A stretch of DNA of 64,000 bases from Hyphomicrobium_A sp965243865 (lineage in GTDB: Bacteria > Pseudomonadota > Alphaproteobacteria > Rhizobiales > Hyphomicrobiaceae). The first letter of the stretch is position 1. Every line of letters begins with the position of its first letter. Position numbers and translations under genes: made by a program. This document shows, piece after piece, positions 8,726 to 18,343 of this stretch. Under the pieces are notes generated by a model. It had not been told where the DNA came from. It searched no databases and worked only from the letters and a program-made list of their open reading frames with translations. The stretch is from assembly GCF_965243865.1 (NCBI RefSeq), contig NZ_OZ251603.1:1054001-1118000 (forward strand), given 5' to 3'.

Positions 8726-10891
8726 TCAACCCCACTGTTCCGCGACCGACGACTTGCCGGACACGCGAGCGAGACGATCGCGCGCCAGTTGGTTCGCCTT
8801 GGTGCGCTCGACCCGATAAAGAGCGATATCGGCAACCTCATATCCCAGGAACTTCCCAGGCGTTTCGGGCAGCGCACCTCGACGACCAGGCTCACTCACC
8901 ACGATGCCCGCGTCAAAGCGGCCGAGGATTGCTCCAAACAGCGCGCGCGCAACGTCCTTACGCGCCGCGATGAGGATCTGATCGTATGCAGTGTCGAGCG
9001 CATCGAGGGCCAGATTGACGCGATCGGGATCGAGGAGCGTATCGCGATCACGCACCGGCTCGCCTGCACCGATGAAGTGAGCGCCGCTCGCCGGAATACG
9101 CGTCACGACGTCCTCGAAGCCAGCATTGCCTTGCAGCAGCTCATTGAAGCCGGGACGCTCTTCGTATCCCATGCTTGCCGCGATACCGCTGCCCTCTGGG
9201 CTCCAGTCGATAAGGATCACATCGCATCCGAGATCGGCCATTGCCTTGGCTAGCTCGACAGCCTCCGCGCCGACATCGAGCTGCTCATTCGCGCCCGTCA
9301 ACATCGCGCGGAAGCCTCCGATATCCTGCGGATGCAGCACGAGATGATGCGCCAGATCCGAGATTGACTCGACCAGCTGCACGCCGACCTCGTCTCGCGG
9401 CAGTGGCGGCACATCGACCTTCTTCGCAGCGGGCGGAACTGGAGTCAGGCGAGGCGGCGCGGCCAGTCCTTTAGCAGCAGCTGCCCTCACCGGACGAACC
9501 GGTTCCATGCCCCGTGCCTCTCGGAACAGCGCCCGCGTGATGACGATCGCGAGCCCGAACAGCAACGTCGCCAGACCGATCAAAACGGAATACGGCAGCG
9601 GCTTGGGGAAGCTAGGCACACTCGTCGGCCGCGCTAAAGAAATAATCTGAGCTTCGATCGGAACAGCACGTCGATCGGCAGCAATGCGGTTTGCCTCGAA
9701 GCGTGCCTGCAGACGTTCCAGTTCGGCGCGCTTTGTCCTTGCCACAGCCTCGAGCTGACGCAGCTGCGCCTCATCGTCACCCGTACCGACGGCCTGCTTC
9801 TTCGCCTGCTCCAGCCTCAGGCGCACCGACGCCTCGCGCGTCGCTGCGATCGAGGCGTCTTTCTCGATGCCCTCGACGATCTTCCCCACTTCACTCTTGA
9901 TCTGCCGTTGCAGCCCGTTGAGATCGGCCCGCAACTGACGCATGCGCGGATGGGCCGGCAGCAACGTCGCCGACAGCTCTGAAAGCTGGCGTTCGACGCG
10001 CACGCGCTGCTGCACGAGGTTCTGGATCAGCGGCGAACGCTGCACATCCGGCAGCGATTCCTCGTTGCCCGCCCGCACCATTTCGCGCACCGACTGTGCA
10101 CGCGCATCCGCCTCGCCGCGCGCTGCCTGGGCCCGCGTCAGCTCCGAACTGAGATCGCCAAGCTTCTGCTGGTTGAGCCCGGTATTGTTGGGCCCACCCT
10201 TGAAGATATTCGCTTGCCCCTTGAAATGCTCGACAGCCACATCGGCCGCGGCAACTTCTTGCGTCAGCTTGTCGATCTTCGGTTGCAGCGCCTGCTGCAC
10301 TGCATCGGTCTCAGTCAGCGCGCGCGTCGCCAGCTGGTTGCGATACGTCTCGGCGATCTTATTCGCAACGTCCGCCGCCAGCTTCGGATCGCTCGACGTG
10401 AAACGGATGCCGATGACCCGGCTCTCCGCTGGCGAATAAACATCGAGCCGCTTGTAGAAAGCCTTGAGCACGCTATCCTGCTCGCTCTCGACGACGCCGT
10501 TGCCAAAGTCGAGGCTATTCTCGATCTTGCTCAGCCACTGGTCGAGCTCGCTCGGTTTGCGCAGCGCGTCGTTGAATTCCGGATTCTTGTCGAGCTTCTC
10601 TGCGGCGATGATCTGCAACGCCAGATCCGGCGCCATCAGCCCGCGCAGATGCGTATTGACCGCTTCCTTATCGAGGCGCGAAGCCACTGCCTCGAACGAC
10701 TGATCGCTGCTCCCTTTCGGCGCTACGATCTGAATCTGCGCTTCGGAGGTATACCGCGACGGCAGCGTAGTCAGCACGGCATATGCCGCACCTCCCGTAA
10801 GCAGGCTGAGCAGCACCAGCTTGGGCAGCGCGCGGCGCACGGAGCGCCACACGGCTCCGATATCGATGTCGTCGGGTGAGGCGTTGGACAT
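8726..10891 (-). CDS. GumC/Wzz-type polysaccharide co-polymerase fused to a degenerate BY-kinase domain
   Basis: This is a 721-residue inner-membrane protein: an N-terminal Wzz helix (LVLLSLLTGGAAYAVL), a long periplasmic coiled coil (about 150-420), a second helix with the Pro-rich Wzz motif (VPSFPKPLPYSVLIGLA, near 430-450), then a C-terminal cytoplasmic domain like bacterial tyrosine autokinases. In that domain the Walker A loop reads LTGANEQLDVGAEA with no GKT/GKS, while a Walker-A'-like VILIDWSPEGSG is kept, and there is no tyrosine cluster at the C-terminus. It probably controls polysaccharide length and export without kinase activity. It is divergent from the Wza-like gene. Confidence 0.88.
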   Translation of the reverse strand: MSNASPDDIDIGAVWRSVRRALPKLVLLSLLTGGAAYAVLTTLPSRYTSEAQIQIVAPKGSSDQSFEAVASRLDKEAVNTHLRGLMAPDLALQIIAAEKLDKNPEFNDALRKPSELDQWLSKIENSLDFGNGVVESEQDSVLKAFYKRLDVYSPAESRVIGIRFTSSDPKLAADVANKIAETYRNQLATRALTETDAVQQALQPKIDKLTQEVAAADVAVEHFKGQANIFKGGPNNTGLNQQKLGDLSSELTRAQAARGEADARAQSVREMVRAGNEESLPDVQRSPLIQNLVQQRVRVERQLSELSATLLPAHPRMRQLRADLNGLQRQIKSEVGKIVEGIEKDASIAATREASVRLRLEQAKKQAVGTGDDEAQLRQLEAVARTKRAELERLQARFEANRIAADRRAVPIEAQIISLARPTSVPSFPKPLPYSVLIGLATLLFGLAIVITRALFREARGMEPVRPVRAAAAKGLAAPPRLTPVPPAAKKVDVPPLPRDEVGVQLVESISDLAHHLVLHPQDIGGFRAMLTGANEQLDVGAEAVELAKAMADLGCDVILIDWSPEGSGIAASMGYEERPGFNELLQGNAGFEDVVTRIPASGAHFIGAGEPVRDRDTLLDPDRVNLALDALDTAYDQILIAARKDVARALFGAILGRFDAGIVVSEPGRRGALPETPGKFLGYEVADIALYRVERTKANQLARDRLARVSGKSSVAEQWG

Positions 10892-11019
10892 GGGTAAGCG
10901 GACGCTTCCAATGAAGAACTAATGGTTGCGCCAAATTAGATCGCTCCTCGGTTGCGATTTCCTTAAGCGTCCGAGATGAGGACACCCGCTTAGCTTTTGT
11001 TAACTGGTGCCGCGGCAGA

Positions 11020-12027
11020 GTGATGATGCGCCGATCCCTCTCGCTTTGGCTTCCTATGTCTCTGCGCCTTGCAACGTTGCTGACCGCTGCGGCCATGCTT
11101 CTCGCTGGATGCGCCCAGTCGCATCTGGACGAGATGGCGTCTGACCTCTCGACCATTAGCACCCTCGCACCGTCAGCGGCCTCCGCGCAGAAGGAAGGAC
11201 CCCAGGAGCTTGTCGACGTCATCTATGACAAGCCCGAATCGGCCCCCGCCGCCGACAAGCCCATCAAAGCGGCCGCCTGGGGCGAAACCGACGTGCACCC
11301 GGCAGCGCAAACGCCGGCCGGCTGGGGCGATGTCACTGTCAAAACCGCGCCGCTGCCGAAGCTCGCCGACAGTCCTTCGGAAAAGAAGGCCGATGCTCCG
11401 GTAAAGGTCGCCGACGGCTGGATGCCGAGCACCCAGCGCGTCGTCTCGCCCGAACCCATGGGACCGCCCCCGGTGGCTGCCCCTCGGGGAGCCCCAAGAG
11501 GCGCGCCCGTCGTCTGGGGCCCCGGCGTCGTCGTTCAGGCCGGCCTCACCGGCGGCCCGACTGGCAATGAGCCTTACTTCCTCGACACCGGCGACCGGTT
11601 ACGCGTCTTCGTCTATGGCCAGCCGAATCTGTCCCGCCTCTACACCGTCGATCAGGTCGGCAACATCGCAGTACCGCTGATCGGCTCTGTCAGAGCGCGC
11701 GGCCGCACCACTGTCGAACTGGAACGCGTCATCGCCGCGCGGCTCGGGCGCGAGTTCGTCAGGGACCCGCAGGTGACCGTCGACGTCGCCCAGAACCGGC
11801 CCTTCTTCATCCTCGGCGAGGTGCGTCTGCCCGGCCAGTATCCGTTCGTCTCTGGCATGACCATCGAGCAGGCCGTAGCCATTGGTGGCGGATACACCGA
11901 GCGCGCCAGCAGGCGCACCTACCGCATCACCCGCAAGCTCGGCGCCCTCATTGACCAAATCGAAGCACCTGGCGATTACCCATTGTGTCCAGGCGACACC
12001 GTCTACGTCTTCGAACGGTGGTTCTAG
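11020..12027 (+). CDS. Wza-like polysaccharide export lipoprotein
   Basis: This is a 335-residue outer-membrane polysaccharide export (OPX) protein. A lipoprotein signal peptide ends in the lipobox LLAGC (Cys about residue 31), then comes a Pro/Ala-rich linker unusual for the family, then the Poly_export domain (LDTGDRLRVFVYGQPNLS) and a SLBB-like domain (FFILGEVRLPGQYPF). The start is GTG at 11020 or the following ATG codons; the Shine-Dalgarno is weak. It pairs with the divergent GumC-like gene to form the trans-envelope export channel. Confidence 0.87.
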   Translation: MMMRRSLSLWLPMSLRLATLLTAAAMLLAGCAQSHLDEMASDLSTISTLAPSAASAQKEGPQELVDVIYDKPESAPAADKPIKAAAWGETDVHPAAQTPAGWGDVTVKTAPLPKLADSPSEKKADAPVKVADGWMPSTQRVVSPEPMGPPPVAAPRGAPRGAPVVWGPGVVVQAGLTGGPTGNEPYFLDTGDRLRVFVYGQPNLSRLYTVDQVGNIAVPLIGSVRARGRTTVELERVIAARLGREFVRDPQVTVDVAQNRPFFILGEVRLPGQYPFVSGMTIEQAVAIGGGYTERASRRTYRITRKLGALIDQIEAPGDYPLCPGDTVYVFERWF

Positions 12028-12052
12028 TTGCTTGTGACAGTCGAGAGCGCGC

Positions 12053-13183
12053 GTGACGAGGCGCCTGCGTATCATTCATTGCCTCCGAGCACCCGTCGGC
12101 GGCCTATTTCGGCACGTGCTGGATTTGAGCGGCGCGCAGGCTGAGCGCGGGCATGACGTCGGCTACGTCATCGATTCGAGCACTTCCGACCCGTTGACGG
12201 AGCGCCGGCTCGCCCAGGCCGCCGAGCATCTCTCTCTCGGCATCACACGCATTCCAATGCAGCGCCTTCCAAGCCTGCAGGACTTCCGTTCTACACGAGC
12301 GGTTTGCGAGGCTGCGCGCAGCAAGCGCATCGATGTGTTGCACGGACATGGAGCCAAGGGCGGCGCTTACGCCCGCCTCGTCGCCCGCAGCCTGCGTCGC
12401 TCCGATACCCCGGTTGCCGCCTTCTACACACCGCACGGCGGCAGCCTGCATTATCCGCCACGCTCCATCCAGGGACGCATCTATACGGGTATCGAAAAGA
12501 TCCTCGCCCCGCACACCAACGGGCTGATCTTCGAGTGCGACTTTATCGGCCGCGTATACGATGAGCGCGTCGGCGCCCAGCACGTACCGCGTCGCGCTGT
12601 TCCAAATGCGCTGCAACCGCGCGACTTCACTCCGCATACGCCCAATGCTGACGCGGCTGACTTCCTCTTCATCGGCGAGTTGCGCATTCTGAAGGGCGTC
12701 GACGTTCTCCTGCAGGCGCTGGCACGCATCGCGGCACACAGGTCCGTGCGCGCGGTGATCGTCGGCGCCGGCCCGGACGCCGCTTTGTTCCGCGACCTGG
12801 CCCGCACACTGAAAATCGAGGACAAAGTCAATTTTCCCGGCGCTATGCCGGCGCAGGACGCCTTCCGGCTCGGCCGCTGCCTCATTGTCCCATCTAGGGC
12901 CGAGAGCATGCCCTATATCGTCCTGGAAGCGGCCGCTGCCGGTGTCCCGCTTTTGGCCACGAGCGTAGGCGGCATCCCGGAAATCGTCAGCGGCACCGAC
13001 ACACCCCTGCTACCGCCCGCCAATGTAGATGCGTTGACCCAGGCGATGATCCGCTTCCTCGATGCACCGGAAGTGGCGAAAGCTCGCGCTGAGCGCTTAC
13101 GGGCCGCCGTTGCTGACCGCTTCACCGTGGATCGCGCCGCGGAAGCCGTCCTTGCTTTCTATGCCGAGCAGCTGCGCCGCTAA
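12053..13183 (+). CDS. Glycosyltransferase family 4 (GT-B)
   Basis: This is a 376-residue retaining glycosyltransferase. The N-terminal lobe has the HCLRAPVGGLFRHVLDL glycine-rich start and HGHGAKGGAYARL; the C-terminal lobe carries the GT4 donor site as PSRAESMPYIVLEAAAAG with the E-x7-E spacing, followed by PLLATSVGGIPEIV. The start is GTG at 12053. It is the second gene of the plus-strand polysaccharide run and should add one sugar to the lipid-linked repeat unit; donor and linkage cannot be told from sequence. Confidence 0.9.
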   Translation: MTRRLRIIHCLRAPVGGLFRHVLDLSGAQAERGHDVGYVIDSSTSDPLTERRLAQAAEHLSLGITRIPMQRLPSLQDFRSTRAVCEAARSKRIDVLHGHGAKGGAYARLVARSLRRSDTPVAAFYTPHGGSLHYPPRSIQGRIYTGIEKILAPHTNGLIFECDFIGRVYDERVGAQHVPRRAVPNALQPRDFTPHTPNADAADFLFIGELRILKGVDVLLQALARIAAHRSVRAVIVGAGPDAALFRDLARTLKIEDKVNFPGAMPAQDAFRLGRCLIVPSRAESMPYIVLEAAAAGVPLLATSVGGIPEIVSGTDTPLLPPANVDALTQAMIRFLDAPEVAKARAERLRAAVADRFTVDRAAEAVLAFYAEQLRR

Positions 13184-13289
13184 CCTTAACGCCATCGTTT
13201 AACACCGGGACACTCCGAGTTCGGCCCCGTGGCACGAAGCCTGCTTTTGACAAGCCAGGTTTCGTAAACGCCGCCACAGGTACCCGGGA

Positions 13290-14798
13290 ATGCTCGACAT
13301 CGGCCGCCATACTATTCCAGCCATCGGCGAGGCCAGCGCGCGCGCAAAGACGCCACGTCTTGCCGACTTCCGCTTCAACGACAAGACGCGCCTCATCTCG
13401 ATGGTGGTGATCCGCGGCGCCGTGCGAATATGCGACATCGCGCTCATCTGCTTCCTCGGCTTCGCCGTTGCGATGTACTACGTCGAGGAACCGCAAATCT
13501 TCTCCAACAGCTACTACCTCGCGGCCATCGGCACGACCGCTGTCCTCACAGTTGCCGGCTTCGATATCCTTGGCCTTTACTCGCGTGCGTCCTTCAGTTC
13601 GTTCATCGGCCAAGCGCCGCGCCTGTTGCTCGCCTGGACCGCGGGCTTTGCGCTGCTTCTTGCCGGCGTCTTCTTCTTGAAGGTCGGCTATGAATTCTCG
13701 CGCGTCTGGTTTGCATCCTGGTACGTCGTCGGCGCGACGGTGCTGCTGACCGAGCGGCTGCTCGTCGCCAGCTTCGTGCGCCGCTGGACGCGCGAAGGAC
13801 GCCTCTATCGCAAAGCCGCGATCTACGGCAGCGGCGAAATCTCCGAGAAACTTCTGAGCGAGCTCGAGCTCGACGTTGATGCCGACATCCGCATTACCGG
13901 CATCTTCGATGATCGCAGCGATGAGCGCCTGACTAAGAACGTCGCTGGATATCCGCACCTCGGCGGCCTCGACAAGCTCGTCTCCACCGCCCGTTCCTCG
14001 CGCCTCGATCTCGTCATCGTCGCCCTACCGATCACCGCCGAAAAGCGTGTGCTCGAAGTCACGCGCGCCCTTGCTGTGCTGCCCGCCGAGGTGAAGCTGC
14101 CCGCGCGCTCCACCGAGCTGCGCTTCACGCCTGGCACCTATTCGCGCGTCGGCAACGTCGCCATGATCGACCTGCTGGAAAAGCCGATCGCTGATTGGGG
14201 TTCCGTCGCCAAGTGGATGTTCGATAAGATCGTCGGCACGCTGGCACTCATCGCGCTCTCGCCGCTGATGCTCGCCGTTGCGATTGCCATCCGCCTCGAT
14301 AGCCGCGGCCCGGTGCTGTTCCGCCAGAAGCGCTACGGCTTCAACAACGAGCTGATCGAGGTGTTCAAGTTCCGCTCGATGTACGTCGACCGTTGCGATG
14401 CGAACGCGTCCAAGCTCGTCACCAAGGGCGATCCGCGCGTCACCCGCGTCGGCCGCTTCATCCGCAAGACCTCGATCGACGAGCTACCGCAACTCTTCAA
14501 CGTGATCCTCGGCAACCTCTCGCTGGTCGGGCCGCGCCCGCACGCACTCGAAGCCAAGGCCGCCGGCGATCTCTACGACAAAGTGGTCGACGGCTACTTC
14601 GCCCGTCACAAGGTGAAGCCCGGCATCACCGGCTGGGCACAGGTCAACGGTTGGCGCGGCGAGACCGATACGCCAGAGAAGATTCTGAAGCGCGTTGAAT
14701 GCGACATTTACTATATCGAGAATTGGTCGCTGCTTCTCGACATCTACATCTTGCTCAAGACGCCCTTTGCCCTGCTGAAATCCGGCAACGCCTACTGA
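13290..14798 (+). CDS. Undecaprenyl-phosphate glycosyl-1-phosphate transferase (WcaJ/HfsE type)
   Basis: This is a 502-residue polyisoprenyl-phosphate hexose-1-phosphate transferase. It has N-terminal membrane helices (from about residue 50), a central CoA_binding_3 Rossmann-like domain (AIYGSGEISEKLL, near 175), and the C-terminal bacterial sugar transferase domain with KFRSMYVDR, RKTSIDELPQLFNV and LVGPRPHAL. It loads the first sugar phosphate onto undecaprenyl phosphate to start repeat-unit synthesis. It is 22 bp upstream of the ligase/polymerase gene. The substrate is inferred to be hexose-1-phosphate. Confidence 0.92.
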   Translation: MLDIGRHTIPAIGEASARAKTPRLADFRFNDKTRLISMVVIRGAVRICDIALICFLGFAVAMYYVEEPQIFSNSYYLAAIGTTAVLTVAGFDILGLYSRASFSSFIGQAPRLLLAWTAGFALLLAGVFFLKVGYEFSRVWFASWYVVGATVLLTERLLVASFVRRWTREGRLYRKAAIYGSGEISEKLLSELELDVDADIRITGIFDDRSDERLTKNVAGYPHLGGLDKLVSTARSSRLDLVIVALPITAEKRVLEVTRALAVLPAEVKLPARSTELRFTPGTYSRVGNVAMIDLLEKPIADWGSVAKWMFDKIVGTLALIALSPLMLAVAIAIRLDSRGPVLFRQKRYGFNNELIEVFKFRSMYVDRCDANASKLVTKGDPRVTRVGRFIRKTSIDELPQLFNVILGNLSLVGPRPHALEAKAAGDLYDKVVDGYFARHKVKPGITGWAQVNGWRGETDTPEKILKRVECDIYYIENWSLLLDIYILLKTPFALLKSGNAY

Positions 14799-14819
14799 TC
14801 GGGCGCAAAGGTTCCCAGC

Positions 14820-16127
14820 ATGGCGGTGCTAGCCGGTCATACATCGAGCGATTGGGCAGGCCAGTCGTCTGCCATCGAAGATGCAGCCCCGCGCAAGCGG
14901 CGCAGCGCCGTCACTTGGCTTGCGCTCGCCGCCGTGGCTCTCACCTTCGCGACCAGCGGCATCGTCTTCTCAGAGCCCGCACCCGTCGATGCCCTGAGCA
15001 TCGGGTTGATCGTTCTGCTTCCGACCATCGGGCTTGTATCGTTCAACCGCGGTCTGCTCGCTTTTGGCACGCTGTGGCTCATCGCCGGTGCATGCGCACT
15101 GCTCGCGGCCACGCTGTCGCTCGATCAGGAAACGACCGCGATCCACGTCGCTGTGACGATCTATCTCTATGCTGCGTGCTTTGTCATCGCCGGATTCGTC
15201 GCCTATGCGCCGCGCGCACACACGAAGCTGATCCTCGGCGCCTGGACGCTCGCCGCAATCGTGGCCGCCGCTGCCGCCCTCGCCGGCTACTTCGGGCTGC
15301 TACCGGGAGCTGCCGACCTCTTCACCCGCTACGGCCGCGCCGCCGGCACCTTCAAGGACCCGAACGTGCTCGGTCCGTTCCTCATCGTGCCCATCATCTA
15401 CCAGCTCGGCACGGCACTTGAGCGCCCCCTGCATCGCATGATCCTGCCGCTCGCCATTGCCGGTTTTCTCATGCTGGCGGTGTTTCTGTCGTTCTCTCGC
15501 GGCGCCTGGTTCGTCCTGGCGCTCTCGCTCGCCATCTACGGCTATCTCGCGCTTGTGACGGCATCCCGCGCCATCGTGCGCCTGAAGATCATCGGCTTGC
15601 TGGCGCTCGGCAGCATTCTTGCCCTCGGCGTTGTCGCCGCCGCCCTGAGCAACGATAAGGTCGCCGAGCTCGTCAGCCAGCGCGCCAGCCTCGAGCAGTC
15701 GTACGACACCGGCTCCGAGGGCCGCTTCGGCGGTCAGCAGAAGGCCCTCGGCCTTATCGCCGAGAACCCACTCGGTATCGGCGCACAGGAGTTCACCTCT
15801 CGCTACCACCATGAGGAAGTCCACAACGTCTATCTGACGCTGTTCCTCAGTGCCGGCTGGCTCGGCGGCAGCATCTACTTGATCGTCGTCGTGATGACGA
15901 TCGTCCTCGGCTTCCGCCACCTCTTGCGCGCAACGCCGACCCGGCCGCTATTCCTCATCGTCTACGCAACCTTCGTCGCGACGGCCCTCGAGGGGCTCAT
16001 CATCGACACTGACCACTGGCGCCACTTCTACGTGCTGCTTGCGTTGATCTGGGGAATGATGACAGCGACGCAACCGCGCCACGCACACCTTAGAGCCAAC
16101 GCCTCCACCAGCGCGTCGCTTAGCTGA
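14820..16127 (+). CDS. O-antigen ligase / Wzy family polysaccharide polymerase
   Basis: This is a 435-residue integral membrane protein with 10 or more hydrophobic helices. The periplasmic loop typical of the Wzy_C/RfaL family is seen as GSEGRFGGQQKALGLIAENP followed by EEVHNVYLTLFLSAGW, which carries the conserved His. In an exopolysaccharide locus with Wza and Wzz partners it most likely polymerises repeat units, as HfsC-type proteins do in holdfast loci. Ligase versus polymerase cannot be told from sequence alone. Its 3' end overlaps the convergent DUF1513 gene by eight bases. Confidence 0.85.
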   Translation: MAVLAGHTSSDWAGQSSAIEDAAPRKRRSAVTWLALAAVALTFATSGIVFSEPAPVDALSIGLIVLLPTIGLVSFNRGLLAFGTLWLIAGACALLAATLSLDQETTAIHVAVTIYLYAACFVIAGFVAYAPRAHTKLILGAWTLAAIVAAAAALAGYFGLLPGAADLFTRYGRAAGTFKDPNVLGPFLIVPIIYQLGTALERPLHRMILPLAIAGFLMLAVFLSFSRGAWFVLALSLAIYGYLALVTASRAIVRLKIIGLLALGSILALGVVAAALSNDKVAELVSQRASLEQSYDTGSEGRFGGQQKALGLIAENPLGIGAQEFTSRYHHEEVHNVYLTLFLSAGWLGGSIYLIVVVMTIVLGFRHLLRATPTRPLFLIVYATFVATALEGLIIDTDHWRHFYVLLALIWGMMTATQPRHAHLRANASTSASLS

Positions 16128-17256
16128 TCATCCGCACGTGATTGTCGAATGACCGTCCCGGGAACGTCATAGTCGCCAAGTGCGTGTGATCGGGCGCGTC
16201 CACCTGCACGATGCCCATCCCTGACGTCATCGCGAAGCTCTTCTCCGACGCCGCGATGATCGCGCAGCTATCCATCAGCAGCGTCTCGCCGACGATCACT
16301 CTCCGCTCTGTATCGACATAGACGATGCGTCCCGCCCGCGGTGCCGACGCCGCGACCAGCCGCCCATCGCCGCTGATCGCCACCGACCCGATATAGCCGG
16401 CGAGTTTCGCGCCGATTGGATCGGCTGGCTCGATGATCCGCAACGGCGTGTCGATCCCGGCACAACCGATCAGCTCCGGCGTATCGCCCTCCGCACCTTC
16501 CCACTGACAGCCGAACCAGATGGCACCGCTGGCATCCTGCGCCAGATGTCGGATCGACAGCTTATGCAAACCGCTGCTCTGCATGTGCTGGCTGATGAGC
16601 CGCCCGGAGCTGCTGTCGATGAACGCGAGCGAAGGCTGCATCGTCTCGACGTTCAGCTTCTCCCGCCCGGTCATGCCCGGCTCGATGTGGGTCTCGATCC
16701 CGCCGTTGGCGACAGCAAGCGTCCGGCCGTCCGCCATCAGGATCGCCTCGTGCGGACCGACGCCAAAAGTGGGAAATTCGCCGATGCGCCGATATCCCCC
16801 GCTGGCATCGTACACGCCGATCACGCCGGCCCGCGTGCTGTTGTCGTGCTCCGTCGCGTACAGTAGCCGCCCATCGCGCGAGAATGTGCCGTGGCCGTAG
16901 AAGTGGCGAGTGGCCGGCGTCGTGAACAGCACCGGCTCTCGCCGTCCGTGAATGTCGAAAGCAAGCGCAAACGACCCCGGCCGGCGCGCAAACACCACTG
17001 CCTCACCACGCGCCTGGTAGAGCGCGATGTCATGCCCGCGTCCCTCCAGCGGCAACTCGCGCAGAATGGTCCCATCGACCGAAAGAATGACGACCGAATA
17101 GGTGCCATCGGGCCGGCGGCACGCGGCGATCAGGTCGCCGGACGCAATGCCGAATTGCAGATCCGCGTCCAGCACATCCGCAAACGCATGTGAAGCATGC
17201 GCTGACGCCAGGGTCATCGCGGTGCCAATCAGGAAATTTCGCCGGTCAATCGCCAT
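16120..17256 (-). CDS. DUF1513 protein with Tat signal, imelysin-associated
   Basis: This is a 378-residue protein beginning MAIDRRNFLIGTAM, a twin-arginine signal, then a beta-rich domain with repeated blades (YVDTERR, FIDSSSGRL, GVYDASGGY) consistent with a beta-propeller. DUF1513 genes nearly always sit with imelysin and di-haem oxidoreductase genes and are thought to belong to iron-linked periplasmic systems; the activity is unknown. Its start overlaps the end of the upstream imelysin gene by 11 bp, implying translational coupling. Use of the Tat pathway suggests export in a folded, perhaps metal-loaded, state. Confidence 0.85.
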   Translation of the reverse strand: MAIDRRNFLIGTAMTLASAHASHAFADVLDADLQFGIASGDLIAACRRPDGTYSVVILSVDGTILRELPLEGRGHDIALYQARGEAVVFARRPGSFALAFDIHGRREPVLFTTPATRHFYGHGTFSRDGRLLYATEHDNSTRAGVIGVYDASGGYRRIGEFPTFGVGPHEAILMADGRTLAVANGGIETHIEPGMTGREKLNVETMQPSLAFIDSSSGRLISQHMQSSGLHKLSIRHLAQDASGAIWFGCQWEGAEGDTPELIGCAGIDTPLRIIEPADPIGAKLAGYIGSVAISGDGRLVAASAPRAGRIVYVDTERRVIVGETLLMDSCAIIAASEKSFAMTSGMGIVQVDAPDHTHLATMTFPGRSFDNHVRMIS

Positions 17257-18343
17257 CGAGCTCGTTGAACCCTATTGTCAGCCCAGCCAGCGGGGCGATC
17301 TCGCGTCCGACCAGCTTGCGGATGCCCTCGATGTGAAATCGCACCATGCGCAATTCACGCGTGCGCTCCGCCGTGTCCTTCGCCCGTCCCAAACCTTCTA
17401 CCGCAGCAGGCCCATCACGGGCCAGCCGCTCGAATGCCGCGCTGATCCATCGCGGCATCCACTCTTTGTCGGCGGGCACATTACGTCCCAACCCCATCGT
17501 CTCATAGAGAGCCTGCGCCGACGCAACCCCCGCCCCAACGTAACGAGCGGAAAGCCCAGAGCGCGAGAATGGCAGGCGCGGCGTCTTACCTGTGCTTGGA
17601 ACAGCAGAGATCATCGGCGCAATTTCCCGATCCTGGATCATCTGCAGTCCCGTGATGAGAGCACGCGCAAAATCGGCGGCAGGTTCCTCGGCGCTTTTAT
17701 AGCGCGGGTCTCCCGCCTGCGGCGCCACCATACGCTGGCGCCAACCGTTGTCACCTTGCCAATCGGTAAGTACTTCCTGCGCAAGTGCATGCGTAGACTG
17801 CGCCATGGCGCGCGTCAGCCCGCAGCGGTACTTTGCGGCGTCATCATCACCGATAATCGGATGCGCCGCATCGAACAGCAATACCTCGAGCGCGGACAGC
17901 CCCTGCACCGCCGCGCTCTTCTTTGCGAGCGCCGCCGGATCGAGCGCGCTTGCATCGCGTTTCGCGACCAGCTGCGCCACTTGCCTTTGCGTTACCCCGC
18001 GCGGATCGGGCCAGAAATCGAAGCGCTCGGGAACCCCCAACTGCGACATCGGCCCGAAGCGCAGAAACTCCACGCCTGCCCATGCCAGCACGGTATCGGA
18101 GAAGTCCTTTTCAACCGCTTTGATCGCCCCCTGCTCGCCGGCGCACGCCCGCGTCAGGCTGTCTGCGAGCCGCCCGCTCGTCTCCGCGAGCGCCGTGAAA
18201 CGCGGCAGCACATATTGGTCGATGACGCGTGCGTTGAGTTCAGGGAAAGCAGGAGCAGCCGGAGCCGCCCAAGCGGCAGAGAGCAGGCCGAGACCAGCGC
18301 AAACCATTGCCACGACGAAATAGCGCGCAATCGCGTGCTTCAT
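17246..18343 (-). CDS. Imelysin family protein (short type, variant metal motif)
   Basis: This is a 365-residue periplasmic protein with a signal peptide (VVAMVCAGLGLLSAAWAAPA). It matches the imelysin/peptidase M75 family (PF09375): helical, with RFGPMSQLGVPERFDFWPD and a C-terminal IGFNELDGD. The family GxHxxE motif is altered to GLSALE, so the His is missing. The family is tied to iron uptake in several bacteria, but proteolysis is doubtful. It is divergent from the IrpA-like gene and shares its C-terminal signature with the third imelysin at 21.4 kb, suggesting duplication. Confidence 0.87.
   Translation of the reverse strand: MKHAIARYFVVAMVCAGLGLLSAAWAAPAAPAFPELNARVIDQYVLPRFTALAETSGRLADSLTRACAGEQGAIKAVEKDFSDTVLAWAGVEFLRFGPMSQLGVPERFDFWPDPRGVTQRQVAQLVAKRDASALDPAALAKKSAAVQGLSALEVLLFDAAHPIIGDDDAAKYRCGLTRAMAQSTHALAQEVLTDWQGDNGWRQRMVAPQAGDPRYKSAEEPAADFARALITGLQMIQDREIAPMISAVPSTGKTPRLPFSRSGLSARYVGAGVASAQALYETMGLGRNVPADKEWMPRWISAAFERLARDGPAAVEGLGRAKDTAERTRELRMVRFHIEGIRKLVGREIAPLAGLTIGFNELDGD

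Noticed and set aside
13122..13958. 278-codon minus-strand frame
   Set aside because: It overlaps the GT4 and phosphoglycosyltransferase genes on the other strand and has no domain of its own.
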